Below are positions 1-4,103 of a DNA stretch of 8,121 nucleotides, piece after piece. Within the stretch, counting starts at the first letter, position 1, and the number at the start of each line of letters is the position of its first letter. The translations under genes and the position numbers were made by a program. This DNA comes from an uncultured Desulfobulbaceae bacterium (GTDB lineage Bacteria; Desulfobacterota; Desulfobulbia; Desulfobulbales; Desulfobulbaceae): positions 1 through 8,121 of the forward strand of contig CALZIH010000124.1 of the NCBI GenBank assembly GCA_945787305.1. The letters are read 5' to 3'. The notes under the pieces were generated by a model. That model was not told where the DNA came from and made no database searches. It saw only the letters and a list, made by a program, of their open reading frames with translations.

Positions 1-722
1 TTCGGCACCACCCCTACGCCGCAGCCGAGCGCTACCATGGCAATAATCGCCTCGTTGCCCGCCACCTGCGCATAGATATTGGGCACAATCCCCTTTTCCT
101 TAAACCAGTTGTCTGTCCGTTCACGACTGAGTCCGAAGTTGGCAAGGATGACCGGGGTCTTTTCCCAGTCCACATTCTGTCTCTGGTAATGGACTGTTTC
201 CGGAAAGGCAGCCGGGGCAATAAAGACCAGAGGCGTCTCAAGAATTTTAAGAAATGCTATCCGCTCGGGTAACCGTGCAGGCAGAGCCGCCACCGTGATA
301 TCGGCCTCACGGTTCTGGAGTTTGTTCAAAGCAAGGGCGGCATCGCCGGTCTGCAGATTGATATGAACATGGGGATGACTGGAACGAAAGTCCTGAAAAA
401 TAGCAGGAAGAATCGAATAGGCGGCTGTAACCGAACAATAGAGTGAAACCTCCCCGCTGAGCACAGCTTCCTGGGAGAGCTGCGCATGCAGAACCTCGTA
501 GCGCTGCAATACATCATCGGCATACGACCTGAAGGCCTCACCCGCTGCGGTGAGCGATACCGAACGGTTATCGCGCAGAAACAGTTGCTGGCCCAACTCC
601 TCTTCCAACCTCTGGATAATCCTGGTCAGGGCCGAAGGGGTGACATGACAGGCCCTGCTGGTTTGTCCGAAATGAAGCGAAACCGCCAGATGCTTGAATA
701 GTCGTAAATCTCGTAAATCCAC
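1..722 (-). CDS. ilvY: LysR-family regulator IlvY, C-terminus cut by window edge
   Basis: Transcriptional regulator that in enteric bacteria activates ilvC when acetolactate or acetohydroxybutyrate is bound, and represses its own gene. The frame is open from a GTG at 720-722 to the left edge: 240 codons, against about 297 residues in E. coli IlvY, so roughly the last 55-60 residues are missing. The N-terminus begins V/M-DLRDLRLFKHLA, matching the MDLRDL start of IlvY and supporting GTG as the start. AAGGAG (minus strand, 727-732) lies only 4 nt upstream. Residues 1-60 form the winged helix-turn-helix (HFGQTSRACHVTPSALTRII, then the LFLRDNRSVSLTAAGE wing). The effector domain starts near residue 90, with the characteristic CSVTAAYSILPAIFQDFR and TGDAA segments and, at the edge, ALGCGVGVVP. 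Divergence from ilvC strongly supports IlvY over another LysR protein. Confidence 0.93.
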   Translation of the reverse strand, partial: MDLRDLRLFKHLAVSLHFGQTSRACHVTPSALTRIIQRLEEELGQQLFLRDNRSVSLTAAGEAFRSYADDVLQRYEVLHAQLSQEAVLSGEVSLYCSVTAAYSILPAIFQDFRSSHPHVHINLQTGDAALALNKLQNREADITVAALPARLPERIAFLKILETPLVFIAPAAFPETVHYQRQNVDWEKTPVILANFGLSRERTDNWFKEKGIVPNIYAQVAGNEAIIAMVALGCGVGVVP

Positions 723-737
723 ATTTCTCCTTGCGCT

Positions 738-756
738 TGTTGCGATATTTGCAACA
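738..756. promoter_or_regulatory. Candidate IlvY operator (O1-like dyad)
   Basis: A perfect inverted repeat, TGTTGC-N7-GCAACA, contains the LysR-type T-N11-A core (T741 to A753). It lies between the divergent ilvY and ilvC genes. A second GCAACA half-site at 782-787 is exactly 31 bp downstream, about three helical turns, and abuts the ilvC -35. This matches the tandem O1/O2 arrangement known for IlvY in E. coli. That IlvY binds here is inferred from position and symmetry. Confidence 0.7.
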
Positions 757-757
757 T

Positions 758-785
758 AATATACCAGACAAATCACTTGACGCAA
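758..785 (-). promoter_or_regulatory. Predicted ilvY promoter (extended -10)
   Basis: On the minus strand TATATT (758-763) is preceded by TGG, giving an extended -10 (TGnTATATT). A weak -35, TTGCGT (780-785), sits 16 bp upstream. The -35 overlaps that of the divergent ilvC promoter, and the LysR dyad at 738-756 lies just downstream of the -10, a position suited to autorepression. Predicted from consensus only. Confidence 0.5.
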
Positions 786-804
786 CAGAAATCCATGGTA
801 CTGT
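777..804 (+). promoter_or_regulatory. Predicted ilvC promoter
   Basis: TTGACG (-35, 777-782; 5 of 6 to consensus) and TACTGT (-10, 799-804; 4 of 6) are separated by 16 bp. The short spacer and weak -10 suit an activator-dependent promoter, and a GCAACA half-site (782-787) overlaps the -35. The implied leader to the ilvC start is about 50 nt and AT-rich. TATAAA at 812-817 has no matching -35 and was not chosen. Confidence 0.5.
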
Positions 805-863
805 TTCTCCATATAAAATAATCCATTTATGTTCATCAACAGTTAGCAAAAAGGAGACCTCTC

Positions 864-2336
864 ATGTCAAATAATTATTTCAACTCCCTTCCCCTGCGTC
901 TGCAGCTTGAAGAGCTTGGTCAATGCCGTTTTATGGATTCCTCTGAATTCGATGGCGTCGAAGCACTGAAAGGCAAAAAAATCGTTGTCGTGGGTTGCGG
1001 TGCGCAAGGGTTAAACCAGGGACTCAACCTCCGTGATTCCGGCCTTGATGTTTCCTACACCCTGCGCGATGCTGCTATTGCCGAAAAGCGTCAATCCTGG
1101 AAGAATGCCACCGAAAACGGATTTACGGTCGGAACCTATCAGGAGATGCTGCCGGATGCGGATCTCGTCATCAACCTGACCCCGGACAAGCAGCACACCA
1201 ACGTCATCAATGCTGTAATGCCGCTGATGAAGCAGGGTGCCTGCCTCTCCTACTCGCACGGCTTCAACATTGTTGAAGAGGGCATGCAGATCCGTGACGA
1301 TATTACCGTGGTCATGGTTGCCCCCAAGTCACCTGGAACCGAAGTACGCGAGGAATATAAGCGCGGTTTTGGTGTTCCTACCCTTATTGCCGTCCATCGT
1401 GAAAACGATCCCCAGGGTATTGGCTGGGATGTGGCCAAGGCCTATGCCGCCGGTACCGGTGGCGATCGGGCCGGCTGCCTGCAGTCATCCTTTGTGGCAG
1501 AGGTGAAATCCGACCTCATGGGTGAGCAGACCATTCTCTGCGGTATGCTCCAGACCGGTTCTCTGCTCTGTTACAACAAGATGGTGGAACAGGGAATAGA
1601 TGCCGGATATGCGGTCAAGCTGGTGCAATACGGCTGGGAAACCATCACCGAAGCGCTCAAGCATGGCGGTATCACCAATATGATGGATCGGCTTTCCAAC
1701 CCGGCAAAAATTCGGGCGGCAGAACTGTGCGAAGAGATGAAAGAGATCCTGACCCCGCTTTTTCACAAGCACATGGACGACATCATGTCCGGGCACTTCT
1801 CCAGTACCATGATGGAAGACTGGGCAAACGACGATGCCAACCTCCTGGGATGGCGCGCAGCAACCGCAGAAACCGATTTCGAAAAAATCGATGCCGCCGA
1901 TGTGGAGATTTCCGAGCAGGAGTATTTCGACAAAGGGATTCTCATGGTGGCCATGATCAAGGCCGGAGTGGAACTTGCTTTCGACACCATGGTCTCCGCG
2001 GGCATCAAAGAAGAATCGGCTTACTACGAATCTCTGCACGAGGTGCCGTTGATTGCCAACCTTATCTCACGGAAAAAACTCTACGAGATGAACGTCGTCA
2101 TCTCCGATACCGCAGAATACGGCTGCTACCTGTTCAACCACGCAGCCTACCCGCTACTTCAGGACTTCATGAAAACAGTGAATACCGATGTTATAGGAAA
2201 GGGTCTTGAGCTGAAAGACAATGGCGTCAGCAATGTTGAACTCATCGAGTGCAATGAGTCCATCCGTTATACAGGTGTTGAGATCATCGGCGAAGAACTG
2301 CGTTCGTATATGGGCGCGATGAAGCCGATCATTTAA
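864..2336 (+). CDS. ilvC: Ketol-acid reductoisomerase (NADP+), class II long form
   Basis: Second step of branched-chain amino acid synthesis in the cytoplasm: Mg2+- and NADPH-dependent rearrangement and reduction of 2-acetolactate or 2-aceto-2-hydroxybutyrate to the dihydroxy acids that lead to valine, leucine and isoleucine. At 490 residues it matches the enteric long form (491 in E. coli), with two C-terminal knotted domains, and aligns almost without gaps. The Rossmann loop is GCGAQG (44-49). Cofactor phosphate contacts R68, R76 and S78 are all present, predicting NADPH preference. The catalytic and metal residues H132, K155, D217, E221, E389, E393 and S414 are all conserved at E. coli numbering. 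AAGGAG at 851-856, 7 nt before the ATG, fixes the start. It is monocistronic, divergent from ilvY, and followed by a strong terminator. No anomaly seen. Confidence 0.98.
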   Translation: MSNNYFNSLPLRLQLEELGQCRFMDSSEFDGVEALKGKKIVVVGCGAQGLNQGLNLRDSGLDVSYTLRDAAIAEKRQSWKNATENGFTVGTYQEMLPDADLVINLTPDKQHTNVINAVMPLMKQGACLSYSHGFNIVEEGMQIRDDITVVMVAPKSPGTEVREEYKRGFGVPTLIAVHRENDPQGIGWDVAKAYAAGTGGDRAGCLQSSFVAEVKSDLMGEQTILCGMLQTGSLLCYNKMVEQGIDAGYAVKLVQYGWETITEALKHGGITNMMDRLSNPAKIRAAELCEEMKEILTPLFHKHMDDIMSGHFSSTMMEDWANDDANLLGWRAATAETDFEKIDAADVEISEQEYFDKGILMVAMIKAGVELAFDTMVSAGIKEESAYYESLHEVPLIANLISRKKLYEMNVVISDTAEYGCYLFNHAAYPLLQDFMKTVNTDVIGKGLELKDNGVSNVELIECNESIRYTGVEIIGEELRSYMGAMKPII

Positions 2337-2350
2337 CGTAGGTCAATGAG

Positions 2351-2379
2351 CTCCGGTCGACATTTTTTTTCGACCGGAG
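2351..2379. other. Hairpin with T-run in its loop, downstream of ilvC
   Basis: CTCCGGTCGA (2351-2360) pairs with its complement at 2370-2379, a 10-bp stem. The T-run is in the loop rather than after the stem, so this is not a canonical intrinsic terminator. It sits 15 nt after the ilvC stop and upstream of the true terminator. It could protect the ilvC mRNA 3' end or help stop minus-strand readthrough from tpx; neither is shown. Confidence 0.6.
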
Positions 2380-2408
2380 TCATGGGGCAGCAAATGTAAT
2401 TATTAGAT

Positions 2409-2449
2409 GAGCGGCACACGGGCCGGACCCGGGTGCCGCTCCTTTTTTT
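2409..2449 (+). terminator. Rho-independent terminator of ilvC
   Basis: A 9-bp stem, GAGCGGCAC (2409-2417) with GTGCCGCTC (2433-2441), is extended internally by CGGG/CCCG (2419-2422 with 2428-2431) across one mismatch. It is followed by a single C and seven T residues (2443-2449). It lies about 75 nt after the ilvC stop. The T-run follows the hairpin only on the plus strand, so it primarily serves ilvC. The hairpin may also hinder transcription arriving from convergent tpx. Confidence 0.9.
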
Positions 2450-2457
2450 GAATCCCT

Positions 2458-2961
2458 TTATTTAACTGCAGCCAGCGCAGCATCGTAATTGGGTTCCTCT
2501 GCTATTTCCGGCACGATTTCTTTATAGCTGACTACGCCGTTTTCGTCGACCGCGAAGATGGCACGACAGGTGACACCGGCAATGGGGCCGTCGGCAATAA
2601 GTACGCCGTAAGCGTTGGCGAAATCCTTATTGCGGAAATCTGAGGCAACAGTCAGGTTTTTAATCCCTTCGGTTGAACAGAATCGACCGCCGGCAAAGGG
2701 GAGGTCCATGGACACGACGGTAACCTCAACGCCGTCAACCGCAGCCGCTTCGGTGTTGAAGCGACGGGTTTCAGTTGCACAAACCGGGGTATCCAGTGAA
2801 GGCACAACCACAAGCAATTGCTTGCCCCCCTTGGCCCCGCCAACCGTTACATCGGCCAGCCCATCAGCGTTTACAAGTGTTACTTCCGGTGCCTTATCAC
2901 CGACATTTACCTCGTTACCTGCCAGATTAACGGTGTTTCCCTGAAGCATAGTTGTTGCCAT
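2458..2961 (-). CDS. tpx: Thiol peroxidase, atypical 2-Cys peroxiredoxin (Tpx)
   Basis: Reduces hydrogen peroxide and, preferentially in the characterised family, alkyl or lipid hydroperoxides, with regeneration by thioredoxin. The 167-residue length matches E. coli Tpx (168). The peroxidatic motif is PSLDTPVC, with T58 and C61. The resolving cysteine is C95 in LPFAGGRFC, and the third active-site residue R133 is present, so the enzyme should be active. A third cysteine, C132, lies next to R133 where the E. coli enzyme has alanine. The C-terminus (EEPNYDAALAAVK) is typical of the family. No signal peptide is seen, so it is probably cytoplasmic. AAGGAG (minus strand, 2968-2973) is 6 nt before the ATG. 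It has its own strong promoter and is transcribed separately from the rRNA-modification gene upstream. Confidence 0.96.
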   Translation of the reverse strand: MATTMLQGNTVNLAGNEVNVGDKAPEVTLVNADGLADVTVGGAKGGKQLLVVVPSLDTPVCATETRRFNTEAAAVDGVEVTVVSMDLPFAGGRFCSTEGIKNLTVASDFRNKDFANAYGVLIADGPIAGVTCRAIFAVDENGVVSYKEIVPEIAEEPNYDAALAAVK

Positions 2962-3084
2962 AGAAGACTCCTTTAGTTAATTCTCTAGATTAAAGCTGGG
3001 CATTGTCCTGGTACAAATACCCTACCCCTTGCACGGAACCAGAATTGACTCTCGCGCAGGCTTGTTGCTACCACCTCTTTTTTG

Positions 3085-3107
3085 ATAACGTTTACCAATA
3101 TAACGTT
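3085..3107. repeat. Phased direct repeat overlapping the tpx promoter (candidate operator)
   Basis: ATAACGTT occurs at 3085-3092 and again at 3100-3107, 15 bp apart start to start. Each copy contains the self-complementary hexamer AACGTT. The two copies flank and partly cover the tpx -10 and the predicted start site, where a repressor would act. The regulator is not identifiable from this window. Confidence 0.5.
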
Positions 3108-3125
3108 CCAACCTTTACCTGTCAA
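3097..3125 (-). promoter_or_regulatory. Strong sigma70 promoter for tpx
   Basis: On the minus strand a perfect TTGACA (-35, 3120-3125) and TATATT (-10, 3097-3102; 5 of 6) are separated by the optimal 17 bp. The predicted start is near 3090, giving a leader of about 130 nt before the tpx ATG. The -35 lies only 17 bp beyond the stop of the upstream pseudouridine synthase gene. A consensus-strength promoter suggests high basal expression or repression-based control. Confidence 0.82.
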
Positions 3126-3142
3126 GCACTTGTATCCTCCTC

Positions 3143-4033
3143 TTAGGGTGCAGTGAGCTTACCATTTTTCCAGTTACGCAAATTGAAATAATCGGGAAGG
3201 GGCAGGGTTACATCCAGGTTAAACTCACCTATAACTACACGACGGGAAAAAAGCAGCATGGGCCCTGATCCGCCATGTCCATATTTTCCATCTCCAACAA
3301 TGGGATGGTTACGCCTGGCAAGCTGCACCCGAAGCTGGTGGGTTCTCCCGGTCAGAAGGCGGGCATCGAGGAGTGTTGTCTCATCTTGTCGCTGGGCAAC
3401 GGAAAAAAAGCTGACCGATTTTTTTCCGCCGTCTTGCACATTTTCATGTTCCCGGACACGATCGTCCTCCTTTTTCAGGTACGAGGTTAAGGTAAACTGA
3501 TCTTCGGCAACAAGCCCCTCAACGACAATTGCATAATACTTTGCTATCGCCTGGTTCCAGAACAGTTCGGATAATCTTCTCGAAGTCTTGATATTTTTTG
3601 AACCGATAACCAGCCCGGATGTCGCCTTGTCTATTCTGTTGACGAAGGTAAAGTGTGGATTGCTCACATACGACTGCACCATTTCGGCAAGACCGTATGC
3701 ATGACCGCTGCCCCGATGCATTACCAGGCCTGGAGGTTTATTACAGAGAAGAATATTTTCATCTTCATAGGCGATGCAGGCCGCGACCATTTTTCTTTCA
3801 TCCGGCGACAAAAGAACTTGAGCCTTTTGCGGAGAGGGAGGGGCGGCAATGTTGACCTCAACCGTATCGCCCTCCTGGAGACGATAATTTGGTTTTCTTT
3901 TCCTTCCATTGACCCTGATACGTCCTTTACGAATCAGACCAAAGATACCGGCCAGGGCGATTTCTCGGTATCGGTTTCGGATAAAGCGATCCAGGCGGGT
4001 ATTATGGTAATCCGGGTCAATTATAAAATTCAC
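3143..4033 (-). CDS. RluA-family (RluC/RluD-like) pseudouridine synthase
   Basis: Converts uridine to pseudouridine in RNA, most likely 23S rRNA; the target site cannot be told from sequence. The preferred start is GTG at 4031-4033 (296 residues, MNFIIDPDYHNTRLDRFIR). GGAG lies 11 nt upstream (4045-4048), whereas the longer in-frame ATG at 4148-4150 (335 residues) has no ribosome site, overlaps the copper ATPase gene and adds a poorly conserved-looking tail. In short-form numbering, an S4 RNA-binding domain occupies about 11-65 (RLDRFIR to GRIRVNGRKRK). NKPPGLVMH is at 98-106, and the catalytic motif NRIDKATSGL is at 132-141 with nucleophile D135. The C-terminal family motifs LLTGRTHQLRVQLA (226-239) and HPIVGDGKYG (243-252) follow. 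Isoleucine replaces the usual leucine in the R-L-D motif, a conservative change. Confidence 0.9.
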   Translation of the reverse strand: MNFIIDPDYHNTRLDRFIRNRYREIALAGIFGLIRKGRIRVNGRKRKPNYRLQEGDTVEVNIAAPPSPQKAQVLLSPDERKMVAACIAYEDENILLCNKPPGLVMHRGSGHAYGLAEMVQSYVSNPHFTFVNRIDKATSGLVIGSKNIKTSRRLSELFWNQAIAKYYAIVVEGLVAEDQFTLTSYLKKEDDRVREHENVQDGGKKSVSFFSVAQRQDETTLLDARLLTGRTHQLRVQLARRNHPIVGDGKYGHGGSGPMLLFSRRVVIGEFNLDVTLPLPDYFNLRNWKNGKLTAP

Positions 4034-4103
4034 AAGAGAAGGTGCTCCATACTCGTGATATTCAGAACAGGGTAGCAGGTAGTATGTATGCGCTTGAACA
4101 TTG

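Noticed and set aside
790..826. AATCCAT direct repeat, 30 bp apart, in the ilvC leader
   Set aside because: Seven AT-rich bases repeated once is within chance, and it does not resemble the IlvY half-site.
568..849. 93-codon minus-strand frame across the ilvY start and the ilvC promoter
   Set aside because: It overlaps ilvY in another frame, crosses the regulatory region and has no ribosome site; the ilvY frame starting at the GTG matches the family.
1485..2039. 184-codon open frame on the minus strand inside ilvC
   Set aside because: Antisense shadow of a highly conserved gene. Composition is His/Phe-rich without domains, and no promoter or ribosome site was seen.
3003..3075. Possible 29-codon leader peptide in the tpx leader starting with GTG after AAAAAAGAG
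   Set aside because: The purine stretch is immediately against the GTG, leaving no proper spacing, and the peptide shows no attenuation-type codon run.
3115..3129. AGGAGG followed by a tiny GTG frame (V-L-D-R-stop) just upstream of the tpx promoter
   Set aside because: Only four codons and located at the -35 of tpx, so it would not be in the tpx transcript. Probably chance.
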